In this document: positions 1-7,010 of the stretch, piece by piece
Numbering within the stretch: position 1 is the stretch's first letter
How the letters are laid out: each line of letters opens with the position of its first letter
Made by a program: the position numbers and the translations under genes
From: Marinomonas sp. CT5
Lineage (GTDB): Bacteria > Pseudomonadota > Gammaproteobacteria > Pseudomonadales > Marinomonadaceae
Length of the DNA stretch: 28,907 nt
Reading direction: 5' to 3'
NCBI RefSeq assembly: GCF_018336975.1
Contig: NZ_CP025572.1
Coordinates: forward strand, 2,368,155-2,397,061
Notes under the pieces: generated by a model
Databases searched by the model: none
Told to the model about the DNA's origin: nothing
Seen by the model: only the letters and a program-made list of their open reading frames with translations

Positions 1-1
1 T

Positions 2-265
2 TATCAAAAAGAATTACAACGCAATAAAATAAAGCCGTCGATGACAGATGGCTATGACTGCTACCAAAATGCGTTAGCAGAAAGGGTGAATGGCATATTG
101 AAGCAAGAATTTTTGATTGGAAGATGCAGAACTTTTAAAGAATTAGAAAGGCATATTAGTGAGTCTATTGATATCTATAATAGGTATCGACCTCACTTAA
201 GTCTTAATATGAAAACACCAGAAGAAGTGCATGAAAAAGCCAGTATGGAATCCATACTGGCTTAA
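2..265 (+). CDS. IS3-family transposase OrfB, C-terminal fragment (5' end outside window)
   Basis: The frame is open from base 2, ahead of the first ATG at 41, so this is the 3' portion of a longer gene and not a small ORF. The visible 87 residues carry the end of the DDE (rve) integrase core. They include an SMTDGYDCYQNALAERVNG block, in which the Glu of NALAE is the last acid of the catalytic DDE triad. A YNRYRPHLSL...TPEE tail follows, typical of IS3/IS150-type OrfB. OrfB is normally made by a -1 frameshift from OrfA, which would lie to the left. The last codons overlap a perfect inverted repeat (240-260). Family assignment is secure; whether the complete copy is active cannot be judged here. 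Confidence 0.9.
   Translation, partial: YQKELQRNKIKPSMTDGYDCYQNALAERVNGILKQEFLIGRCRTFKELERHISESIDIYNRYRPHLSLNMKTPEEVHEKASMESILA
240..260. repeat. Perfect 10-bp inverted repeat at the end of the transposase gene
   Basis: CCAGTATGGA and TCCATACTGG flank a single A, giving a 21-base near-palindrome that covers the last six codons of the transposase, just before its TAA (263-265). No run of T follows, so it is not an ordinary intrinsic terminator. It could reduce read-through into or out of the element, or simply be coding coincidence. Confidence 0.6.
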
Positions 266-310
266 CAAAAAATCGTCAACTTATTTTAGGACGACACAAG
301 TTTAAATTTA

Positions 311-727
311 TTAGGCTGGCAGCATGATAGTTGCTTCACCCGTTACCACGACTTTGCCATCACATTCGCAAACCGTTTTTAGCGTTGCACGACGGCGGCG
401 TTCATTAATATCGGTCACAGTAACGGTCGTTACCACTTCTTGACCAACAAAAACAGGCAAACGAAATTTCAGTGTTTGCTCTAAATAAATGCAACCCGGC
501 CCAGGTAATTTAGTGCCAATTGCCGCAGAGATAAACCCAGCGGTCAGCATGCCGTGAGCAATAGGTTTACCAAAAGATGTGGTGGCGGCATAATCGGCAT
601 CTAAATGGACAGGGTTTGTATCGCCCGTTACATCTGCAAAAGCTTGGACATCACCCTGAGAAACTACTTTTCGATATTCAACACTTTGATCGATGGAAAG
701 TTGTTCTAATGTATAGCCAGTCGTCAT
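311..727 (-). CDS. MaoC-like (R)-specific enoyl-CoA hydratase
   Basis: A 138-residue single hot-dog domain protein of the MaoC dehydratase family, the size of PhaJ-type enzymes that hydrate trans-2-enoyl-CoA to (R)-3-hydroxyacyl-CoA. The hydratase-2 signature is present at residues 32-60: GDTNPVHLD with catalytic Asp36 and His41, then FGKPIAHGM. The five-residue Asp-His spacing matches PhaJ. I start at ATG 727, which has AAGGA six bases upstream; a TTG two codons earlier (733) would extend it but fits the ribosome site less well. The gene diverges from the HAD gene at 795 and ends about a dozen bases from the IS end. The family role is beta-oxidation or a side branch to PHA; the substrate cannot be read from the sequence. 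Confidence 0.85.
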   Translation of the reverse strand: MTTGYTLEQLSIDQSVEYRKVVSQGDVQAFADVTGDTNPVHLDADYAATTSFGKPIAHGMLTAGFISAAIGTKLPGPGCIYLEQTLKFRLPVFVGQEVVTTVTVTDINERRRRATLKTVCECDGKVVVTGEATIMLPA

Positions 728-750
728 TACCAATCCTTATTTAGTCATTT

Positions 751-779
751 TTGGTTATGGTACACTTTCAATGGATTAT
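751..779 (+). promoter_or_regulatory. Possible sigma-70 promoter for the HAD-sppA pair
   Basis: TTGGTT (751-756) and GATTAT (774-779) are separated by 17 bases and lie just ahead of the ribosome site AAGAGG (784-789) of the HAD gene. Both hexamers are imperfect (3/6 and 4/6), so this is only a candidate in the 67-base divergent intergenic space. Confidence 0.3.
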
Positions 780-794
780 TCTTAAGAGGTATCT

Positions 795-1439
795 ATGGTT
801 AAGTTGGTAATTTTTGATTGGGACGGTACCTTATTTGATTCCATCGATAAAATATGTGAAAGCATGTTACACGCTGGCGTGACAGCGGGTGCGCCAAAAA
901 GAGATAAAAACGATATTAAAAACATCATTGGACTATCGCTAGATAAGGCTGTTGCTACAGTTTGGCCAGAGCTGTCATTAAACGAGCAAAACATCATTGT
1001 TGAGCACTATAAAAATCTGTATGTGGCGTCTGATCAAGTGCCGCCGTTGGCGTATCCTGGTGTTATCGAACAGCTGGATAAGCTCAAGGCGGCAGGCTTT
1101 AAAATGGCTGTAGCTACTGGAAAAAGCCGTAGAGGATTAGAAAGGGTTATGGCGCTGACGAATACGAGAGAATATTTTGTTACTTCTCGATGTGCGGATG
1201 AGGCGTTATCAAAACCCCACCCACTAATGCTTGAACAAATCTTGACTGAATTAAGCATGTCGCCAGAAAACGCCATCATGGTGGGGGATACTGAGTACGA
1301 TTTAAATATGGCGACCAATGCTGGAATGAAAAGTGTTGCTGTGACCTATGGTGCGCACCATGAAAGCAGATTAAAAGCCTGTCGACCACACGAATTAATA
1401 AACGATTTTAACCAATTATCTAACATTTTAGGGCTATAA
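795..1439 (+). CDS. HAD-superfamily hydrolase, phosphoglycolate-phosphatase-like
   Basis: A 214-residue HAD subfamily IA hydrolase with all four catalytic motifs. Motif I is FDWDGTLFDS with nucleophile Asp8 and acid/base Asp10; motif II is VATGKS with Thr108; motif III is Lys140 in SKPHP; motif IV is MVGDTEYD with Asp165 and Asp169. A helical cap lies between motifs I and II. It should dephosphorylate a small phosphorylated metabolite, but the substrate is unknown. AAGAGG stands 5 bases before the ATG. The next gene, sppA, begins one base after this stop codon, so the two are co-translated. In Pseudomonas the same HAD-peptidase pair follows rluC (PA2974-PA2973), which supports orthology; rluC is not visible here. 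Confidence 0.88.
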   Translation: MVKLVIFDWDGTLFDSIDKICESMLHAGVTAGAPKRDKNDIKNIIGLSLDKAVATVWPELSLNEQNIIVEHYKNLYVASDQVPPLAYPGVIEQLDKLKAAGFKMAVATGKSRRGLERVMALTNTREYFVTSRCADEALSKPHPLMLEQILTELSMSPENAIMVGDTEYDLNMATNAGMKSVAVTYGAHHESRLKACRPHELINDFNQLSNILGL

Positions 1440-1440
1440 A

Positions 1441-2460
1441 ATGAGCTGGACAGAAGACGAAGATAGAGAAAAGTCACTTAATCAGGCACCAGATACGCAA
1501 GAAGAGAGCGCTATTCAGGAAAAAACTGAGAAAGTGGACCCAAATAAAGAAATTTGGACCTTGCTTGAAAAAACACTTAGCGAAAACCTTATAGAAAAAC
1601 GCCGGGCTAGACGTTGGAGAATTTTCTTTCGATTCACTACGTTAGCCATTTTTGTAGGGATAATTTCTAGCTGGATTGTTAAATCAAACTTTGAAGAAGT
1701 CAGTCTAGAGAACAATGTGGTTGCTATGATTCCTATGCGCGGAGTGATCGGTGCGGATAATGAAATAGAATCTTCGGAATATGTTCGTCTACTTAATGTT
1801 GCCTACAAGAATCCAAGCTTAAAAGGGGTAGTTATTGAGATGAACAGTCCTGGGGGCAGTCCAGTGCATTCAGGCATTATTTACGATGCTATTCGTAAAA
1901 AAGAGCAAGATTACCCAGATATTCCTGTTTTCGTAGTTGTTGAAGATATGGCGGCTTCTGGTGGGTATTATATTGCGTCTGCGGCTAATCAAATTTATGC
2001 CGATAAAGCGAGTTTAGTTGGCTCAATTGGTGTTATTTCATCAGGGTTTGATGCCAGCAACTTGCTTGAAAAAATTGGTGTAGAGCGACGTACTTTTACG
2101 GCGGGCCGCAATAAGGCATTTCTTGACCCTTTCACACCAATGACAGAGGAGGCCAAAGAGAAATGGCAAGCAGTGTTGGATGAAACGCACAGTCAGTTTA
2201 TTAACGCTGTTAAAAAAGGTCGTGGTGACAGGCTTGTTATTACGGACGATGTGTTCTCCGGTATGGTGTTTACAGGCTCTCAAGCCGTTAAAATCGGTCT
2301 AATTGATGGGTTGGCCAGTGTTAATGAAATATTGGATACCCGCTTTCCGAATGCTGAGCCGGTTATATACGAACCTAAGCAAGAGTCTTGGCGCGAATTA
2401 GCCAAAGAGCTTGGTGTTGAGATGGCAACAAAGGTAATTAACTCTACGAGCCTTCAGTAG
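1441..2460 (+). CDS. sppA: SppA/SohB-type signal peptide peptidase (S49 family)
   Basis: A 339-residue membrane-anchored serine protease, the short single-domain SppA form. A charged cytoplasmic segment (1-60) is followed by one membrane span at about 61-80 and then the S49 protease fold outside the membrane. The catalytic pair is visible: Ser173 in DMAASGGYYIA and Lys225 in AGRNKAFLDPF. The 52-residue spacing equals that of the Bacillus SppA Ser147/Lys199 dyad. It would cut cleaved signal peptides or other membrane-bound fragments in the plane of the membrane. The gene begins one base after the HAD stop codon and is followed by a clear terminator, so HAD-sppA is a two-gene operon. Confidence 0.92.
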   Translation: MSWTEDEDREKSLNQAPDTQEESAIQEKTEKVDPNKEIWTLLEKTLSENLIEKRRARRWRIFFRFTTLAIFVGIISSWIVKSNFEEVSLENNVVAMIPMRGVIGADNEIESSEYVRLLNVAYKNPSLKGVVIEMNSPGGSPVHSGIIYDAIRKKEQDYPDIPVFVVVEDMAASGGYYIASAANQIYADKASLVGSIGVISSGFDASNLLEKIGVERRTFTAGRNKAFLDPFTPMTEEAKEKWQAVLDETHSQFINAVKKGRGDRLVITDDVFSGMVFTGSQAVKIGLIDGLASVNEILDTRFPNAEPVIYEPKQESWRELAKELGVEMATKVINSTSLQ

Positions 2461-2480
2461 TAGTTTGTTGAACGTATTTA

Positions 2481-2504
2481 AAAGCTCCTACGGGAGCTTT
2501 TTTA
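2481..2504 (+). terminator. Rho-independent terminator of HAD-sppA
   Basis: AAAGCTCC and GGAGCTTT form an 8-bp stem around a TACG tetraloop and run directly into TTTTTT, 20 bases after the sppA stop codon. Confidence 0.92.
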
Positions 2505-2636
2505 TTGTCTAAAATGAAGTGCAGAAGTGATTCTTGCCAGATTTTGTACCTATCTGTTCTTTATTTAATATTTATCATATAAATGATAATATATTTATTA
2601 ATATTATCTTTAAATCATATCTTGGGTGGCACTCTT

Positions 2637-3401
2637 ATGGCGCGAAAAGCAAATATAGCAAGAGAAGAAATTCATCAAGCCTGCTGGGAGCTAATTGAGA
2701 AAAATAGCTTCCCCAACATTCCGCGCCTGACGGATTATTTTTCGAAAAAGGATGGGCGACGTTGTTCCAATACAACCTTTTTGAACGCCATTACAGAATG
2801 GGAAGAAATCTATAAAGAACAACAACAGCATAAGCTGAGTGAGTTAAATGATGTTTTGCTTCCCGCTTTCAAACACTTTTCAAGAGAAGTGACACAAAGC
2901 CTAGGAAAATTGCTTGATGAAAAGGCGTCTGATATTGAGCAACATCAACACAGAAAACAGGAGTCGACAGAGGGGGGCTATCTTTCTTTATCCACTGTGC
3001 TCATTGACTTACAAGCAGAACATGAAAAACTGCAACTGGAGCACCAGAAAGTCTGTCGTGAAGTTGAAATGCTAAAGGATAAATCGGCTTTCAATGAGCA
3101 AAGATATGAAGAGGTGATATCACAAAACGCGGTCTTAACAAGTCAGTTAAAGCAAGAGCAGAAGGCTAATTCAGAACTCACTATCAACCTCGCTCAGAAA
3201 GAAGTCGACCTTGCAAAACAAGATAATCAGCTAACTAGATTGAAGGATGAAAATAGACAGTTGGCACACGAACAGGAATTGCATCAACAAAACTCAACGA
3301 AGGCTGAGGTTGAGAAATGGGATGAAATGTCGAAAAAGCTTGATGCTTTAGCCAGCTCAATGAAAACCATGCAACGCAAAGATAGAGGCTCGAAACAATA
3401 A
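2637..3401 (+). CDS. KfrA_N-domain DNA-binding protein with long coiled coil
   Basis: A 254-residue protein starting MARKANIARE. Residues 5-60 fit the N-terminal DNA-binding domain of plasmid KfrA proteins: an IHQACWELIE helix, NIPRLTDYFS and a CSNTTFLNAITEW helix. From about 120 to 240 it is a hydrophilic heptad-rich coiled coil (LQAEHEKLQLEHQ... LKDENRQL), as in KfrA, where such a rod is used for oligomerisation. I start at ATG 2637, with GGTGG eight bases upstream; an ATG at 2583 would add 18 hydrophobic residues but lacks a ribosome site. KfrA regulates itself and aids partition on plasmids. Here the neighbours are chromosomal housekeeping genes, so the job is unknown; DNA binding is the safe call. 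Confidence 0.75.
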   Translation: MARKANIAREEIHQACWELIEKNSFPNIPRLTDYFSKKDGRRCSNTTFLNAITEWEEIYKEQQQHKLSELNDVLLPAFKHFSREVTQSLGKLLDEKASDIEQHQHRKQESTEGGYLSLSTVLIDLQAEHEKLQLEHQKVCREVEMLKDKSAFNEQRYEEVISQNAVLTSQLKQEQKANSELTINLAQKEVDLAKQDNQLTRLKDENRQLAHEQELHQQNSTKAEVEKWDEMSKKLDALASSMKTMQRKDRGSKQ

Positions 3402-3405
3402 CCGT

Positions 3406-3411
3406 TATAAT
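3406..3411 (+). promoter_or_regulatory. Consensus -10 box upstream of prmB
   Basis: A perfect TATAAT lies 44 bases before the prmB start codon, just after the end of the preceding gene. No convincing -35 hexamer is found at 16-18 bases upstream, so the promoter may be activator-dependent or the match may be chance. Confidence 0.4.
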
Positions 3412-3454
3412 GCGTCACTCGCTATTTCCGCGTATCCAAAATTAAGAAGAGAAA

Positions 3455-4369
3455 ATGAGCTACAAACAATCCGCCGTTCGTGATTTAACCTCTATCAAAG
3501 ATTTTATCCGCTGGACCTTCAGCCGCTTCCAAAAGGCTGATTTGTTCTATGGCCATGGTACAGACAACCCTTGGGATGAAGCTATTCACTTGGTTATGGG
3601 GGCTTTAAAGCTTCCTATTGATTTTGATCGAGACATGTTGGATTGCGCTCTGACATACAATGAAAAAAAACACATTCTTAAGCTGGTAGACACTCGCATT
3701 ACAAAACGAGAGCCTTTACCGTACCTGTTAGGTGAAGCATGGTTTATGGGCTTACCATTTAAAGTGACGAAAGATACATTAATTCCACGCTCACCAATCA
3801 TTTCACTGTTAGAAACCGAATTTACGCCTTGGTTGAAAAATTACCCATTACATATCTTAGATATGTGCACCGGGTCTGGCTGCTTAGGTATCGCAGCGGC
3901 ACTCGTTTTTGAAGATGCCCAAGTGGATATTTCTGATATTAGTGAAGCCGCTTTAACTGTGGCTAATGAAAATATTTTACGTCACCAAGTAGAAGACAAA
4001 GTTCGTGCTATCCACTCTGATATGTTTAAAAACTTGGCCGGGAACCAATACGATCTGATTATTTGCAACCCGCCATATGTTGATGCTGATGACTTCCAGA
4101 GTGCACCGGCAGAATTTCACAACGAGCCGGAATTAGCCTTAACGTCTGGTGAAGATGGCCTGACTTTTACTCATGAATTTTTAGCCCAAGTCGCGCATTA
4201 TCTGCAAGATGACGGTATATTAGTCTACGAAGTAGGAAACACTGAAATTGCGCTGCAAGCGGCTTATCCCAACATTCCATTTATGTGGGTTGAATTAGAG
4301 CAGGGTGGTAATGGTGTTTTTATCCTAACAAAAGAACAACTTAGCGAACTATTACAAGAGCAGAAATAA
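3455..4369 (+). CDS. prmB: Ribosomal protein uL3 N5-glutamine methyltransferase PrmB
   Basis: A 304-residue class I SAM-dependent methyltransferase that methylates a glutamine side chain of ribosomal protein L3 during 50S assembly. The N-terminal helical domain with FSRFQKADLFYGHGTDNPWDEA is characteristic of PrmB, as against its paralogue PrmC. The SAM-binding motif I is DMCTGSGCLG (136-145), and the catalytic NPPY that contacts the target glutamine is at 205-208. A purine-rich AAGAAGAG precedes the ATG. aroC starts 3 bases after the stop codon; the prmB-aroC order is the same as in E. coli and many gammaproteobacteria, which supports the assignment. Confidence 0.95.
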   Translation: MSYKQSAVRDLTSIKDFIRWTFSRFQKADLFYGHGTDNPWDEAIHLVMGALKLPIDFDRDMLDCALTYNEKKHILKLVDTRITKREPLPYLLGEAWFMGLPFKVTKDTLIPRSPIISLLETEFTPWLKNYPLHILDMCTGSGCLGIAAALVFEDAQVDISDISEAALTVANENILRHQVEDKVRAIHSDMFKNLAGNQYDLIICNPPYVDADDFQSAPAEFHNEPELALTSGEDGLTFTHEFLAQVAHYLQDDGILVYEVGNTEIALQAAYPNIPFMWVELEQGGNGVFILTKEQLSELLQEQK

Positions 4370-4372
4370 ACT

Positions 4373-5470
4373 ATGTCTGGTAATACATTTGGAACACTTT
4401 TTAAAGTCACCACATTTGGTGAAAGTCACGGTCTTGCGTTAGGCGCCATTGTTGATGGTTGCCCGCCAGGCATCGAACTCTGCGAAGCGGATCTACAACG
4501 AGATTTAGATCTTCGTAAACCAGGAACTTCAAAACACACCACACAGCGCCGCGAAGCCGATGAAGTAAAGATTCTATCTGGCGTTTTTGAAGGTAAAACA
4601 ACCGGTACGCCAATCGGCTTATTGATCGAAAATACCGATCAACGTTCTAAAGACTATGGCAACATCGCAGAAACTTTCCGTCCAGCTCATGCCGATTACA
4701 CTTATGACCAAAAATATGGTTTCCGTGACTATCGTGGTGGCGGTCGCTCATCTGCACGTGAAACGGCCATGCGGGTTGCTGCTGGAGCCATTGCAAAGAA
4801 ATATCTGAAGCAACAGTTTGGCATTGAAATACAGGGTTTCTTGTCACAACTTGGTCCGATCAAATTGGAAGTGAAAGATTTAAGCCAAGTTTATGAAAAC
4901 AGCTTTTTCAGTCCAGATCCGGACGCCATTCCAGAGCTTGAAGAGTACATGACGGCATTAAGACGCGAAGGCGACTCAGTCGGTGCGAAAATTACAGTGA
5001 TTGCCAAAAATGTGATGCCTGGTTTAGGAGCGCCTGTTTTTGATCGTTTGGATGCGGATATCGCCAAAGCCATCATGAGCATTAACGCGGTTAAAGGGGT
5101 AGAAATTGGTGACGGTTTTGATGTTGTTGAGCAGAAAGGCAGCGAACACCGCGACGAAATGACACCTGAAGGTTTCCTAAGCAATCATGCTGGCGGAGTA
5201 TTGGGAGGCATATCTTCTGGACAAGATATTGTTGTTCATATGGCTCTAAAACCAACATCCAGTATTACCATTCCGGGTAAGAGCATCGATCGTGCAGGAA
5301 ATGCCATAGAGGTTATTACCAAAGGTCGACATGATCCTTGTGTTGGCATACGTGCAACGCCGATCGCTGAAGCCATGTTGGCTTTAACCATTATGGATCA
5401 TTTGCTAAAACATAGAGCGCAAAATGCCGATGTTGCTTGTCCAACGCCCATTATCAAGGGACAAGCCTAA
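4373..5470 (+). CDS. aroC: Chorismate synthase
   Basis: A 365-residue cytoplasmic enzyme, close to the 361 of E. coli AroC. It makes chorismate from 5-enolpyruvylshikimate-3-phosphate, the last shikimate-pathway step, using reduced FMN. Family signatures are present: TTFGESHG near residues 14-21, [20 protein letters not shown] at about 104-123 followed by [15 protein letters not shown], and the C-terminal [18 protein letters not shown]. It begins 3 bases after prmB and is followed by a strong terminator, so prmB-aroC is one transcription unit. Its product feeds aromatic amino acids and folate; PabC, a downstream folate enzyme, is encoded at 27483-28310. Confidence 0.97.
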   Translation: MSGNTFGTLFKVTTFGESHGLALGAIVDGCPPGIELCEADLQRDLDLRKPGTSKHTTQRREADEVKILSGVFEGKTTGTPIGLLIENTDQRSKDYGNIAETFRPAHADYTYDQKYGFRDYRGGGRSSARETAMRVAAGAIAKKYLKQQFGIEIQGFLSQLGPIKLEVKDLSQVYENSFFSPDPDAIPELEEYMTALRREGDSVGAKITVIAKNVMPGLGAPVFDRLDADIAKAIMSINAVKGVEIGDGFDVVEQKGSEHRDEMTPEGFLSNHAGGVLGGISSGQDIVVHMALKPTSSITIPGKSIDRAGNAIEVITKGRHDPCVGIRATPIAEAMLALTIMDHLLKHRAQNADVACPTPIIKGQA

Positions 5471-5492
5471 GTTAAATGGTGAACAAAATAAT

Positions 5493-5524
5493 AAGCCGCT
5501 ACTGGTAAAATAGCGGCTTTTTTT
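5493..5524 (+). terminator. Rho-independent terminator of prmB-aroC
   Basis: AAGCCGCTA and TAGCGGCTT pair perfectly (9 bp) around a 9-base loop and are followed by a run of seven T, 22 bases after the aroC stop codon. Confidence 0.93.
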
Positions 5525-5549
5525 ATTTTTCAAAAAAGGAATAAAGCCC

Positions 5550-6134
5550 ATGACAACTCCACTAAGTTCCACCGTAATTAGGGTAAGCGTAGGATCAACC
5601 AATCCAGTTAAAGTAAATGCAGCCAGACAGGCGTTTTTACAAATATTCCCAAATCACACGATTCATTGTGAAGAAATGCACGCGCCATCAGAGGTTGCTG
5701 ATCAACCCATGACAGAAGCCGAAACACGTCTTGGCGCTCAAAACCGAGCAAAATACTGCTATGAGCATGTTAGCAATCAAGGAATGGATTTTTTTGTTTC
5801 GATGGAAGGTGGTGTTGATCAATTTGAGGAGGGTGCAGCAACCTTTGCCTACGTGGCTATTGTAAATAGTGACGGGGAAATGATGACTGGCCGTTCTGCA
5901 AATTTGCCACTACCAGAAAAAGTCTTTAAACGATTGCAAAACAATGAAGAATTAGGTGTCGTCATGGATGACTTATTTAATACAGACAATATTCGTCAAA
6001 AAGGTGGTGCCATCGGATTGTTCACCAACCATGCAGCCACAAGAGAAACGGTTTATACCCAAGCGCTAATCCTTGCGCTAGCGCCAGCGCTATATCCTGA
6101 ACATTATCAATCACGGAAAAAGAAGAACGAATGA
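5550..6134 (+). CDS. yjjX: Inosine/xanthosine triphosphatase YjjX
   Basis: A 194-residue member of the YjjX/DUF84 family that hydrolyses ITP and XTP, removing deaminated purine nucleotides from the pool. The N-terminal VSVGSTNPVKVNAARQAF is the family signature, and MEGGVDQF plus the acidic loop around residues 85-95 fit the metal and substrate site. AAAGGA lies about ten bases ahead of the ATG, directly after the aroC terminator, so a separate promoter is expected in the short T-rich gap. Its TGA overlaps the ATG of yjjG (ATGA at 6131-6134), coupling the two nucleotide-cleaning enzymes. Confidence 0.92.
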   Translation: MTTPLSSTVIRVSVGSTNPVKVNAARQAFLQIFPNHTIHCEEMHAPSEVADQPMTEAETRLGAQNRAKYCYEHVSNQGMDFFVSMEGGVDQFEEGAATFAYVAIVNSDGEMMTGRSANLPLPEKVFKRLQNNEELGVVMDDLFNTDNIRQKGGAIGLFTNHAATRETVYTQALILALAPALYPEHYQSRKKKNE

Positions 6135-6811
6135 AATACAAATGGATTATATTTGACGCTGACGAAACACTTTTTCACTTCGATAATTTTGCAGGCTTAA
6201 AGCATATGTTTGCCAAGCATGATATTGCTTTCGAAAAGCAAGATTACGACGAATATCAGACTGTAAACAAACAGCTTTGGGTGGAGTATCAAAACAACCA
6301 AATTACGGCAGAGCAACTGCAAACAAGACGGTTTAAATTATGGTCTGATAGACTAAAAATTAGCCCGAAGGATCTCAATAAACAGTTTTTAGAATCCATG
6401 GCTGAAATCTGTCAAACATTGCCAGGTGCCACTGAGTTAGTTAAATATCTATTCGACAACAATGTACGTATGGCCATTATTACCAATGGATTTGTACAGT
6501 TACAACAGATTAGATTAGAACGAACTGGAATGTTGCCATACTTTTCACCGGTGGTTATTTCAGAATTGGTTGGCGTCGCTAAACCTCATCCTACAATCTT
6601 CCAGCATGCTTTAGTGCAAATGGGTAATCCCGACAAAGATAAAATCCTGATGGTTGGTGATACGCTAGAGTCTGATATTGTAGGCGGAATCAATTTTGGT
6701 ATTGATACATGTTGGCTGAACCATCATAACAAAACGCATCCAAAAGAGATCACGCCAACATTCCAAATACGGTCTTTAGATGAGCTGCTTAATTGGTTTA
6801 AGTCTCAATAA
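6131..6811 (+). CDS. yjjG: Pyrimidine 5'-nucleotidase YjjG (HAD family)
   Basis: A 226-residue HAD phosphatase, nearly collinear with E. coli YjjG: KWIIFDADETLFHFD (nucleophile Asp9, Asp11), LWVEYQNNQIT, MAEICQTLPGA, IITNGFVQLQQIRLERTG (motif II), GVAKPHPTIF (motif III Lys) and MVGDTLESDIVGG (motif IV). E. coli YjjG removes the phosphate from dUMP, dTMP, UMP and non-canonical pyrimidine monophosphates, limiting their misincorporation into DNA. The start codon overlaps the yjjX stop codon by ATGA, so translation is coupled. No T-tailed terminator follows; the only structure downstream is the inverted repeat at 6857-6892. Confidence 0.94.
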   Translation: MKYKWIIFDADETLFHFDNFAGLKHMFAKHDIAFEKQDYDEYQTVNKQLWVEYQNNQITAEQLQTRRFKLWSDRLKISPKDLNKQFLESMAEICQTLPGATELVKYLFDNNVRMAIITNGFVQLQQIRLERTGMLPYFSPVVISELVGVAKPHPTIFQHALVQMGNPDKDKILMVGDTLESDIVGGINFGIDTCWLNHHNKTHPKEITPTFQIRSLDELLNWFKSQ

Positions 6812-6856
6812 GAAATAACCCAAAAGGATTAACAAACAGAGTGCTCAATATAGACT

Positions 6857-6892
6857 CACTATTTCCGATAAATGTTATTATCGGAAATAGTG
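6857..6892. repeat. 15-bp perfect inverted repeat in the yjjG/GGDEF convergent gap
   Basis: CACTATTTCCGATAA and TTATCGGAAATAGTG form a perfect 15-bp stem with a 6-base loop. It sits in the 199-base gap between the converging yjjG and diguanylate cyclase genes. Neither side has a T-run, so it is not a textbook terminator, but it could block or stabilise both convergent transcripts. I see no other gene or promoter in this gap. Confidence 0.7.
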
Positions 6893-7010
6893 TTAATAGA
6901 GAAAAATGAACAGGTTTGCTCATTTAAACTATTAAAAATTTAACATTCAGTTTGTGTGCATTGATTTTAACCCAAGTCGTACGCACAACACATATCACAA
7001 TAGCTCGAAG

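Larger units (their letters stand above)
1..298 (+). mobile_element. Right end of an IS3-family insertion sequence (left part outside window)
   Basis: The window opens inside an IS3-type transposase reading frame that stops at 265. The 33 bases that follow look like the right end of the element. The stretch 275-296 ends in ...GGACGACA, and its reverse complement begins TGTCGTCC, the TG...CA style of terminus usual for IS3 elements. The exact last base (296 or 298) cannot be fixed without the left end and the target duplication. The end lies only about 12-15 bases beyond the stop codon of the MaoC-like gene on the opposite strand, so that gene is not interrupted. Confidence 0.75.

Noticed and set aside
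2583..2636. Upstream ATG extending the KfrA-like protein by 18 residues
   Set aside because: It lies in AT-rich leader without a ribosome site and would put a hydrophobic stretch before a DNA-binding domain.
2637..3401. Integrated plasmid or plasmid replication region
   Set aside because: Only the KfrA-like gene hints at this; no rep, par, mob or toxin-antitoxin gene lies near, and flanking genes are chromosomal housekeeping.
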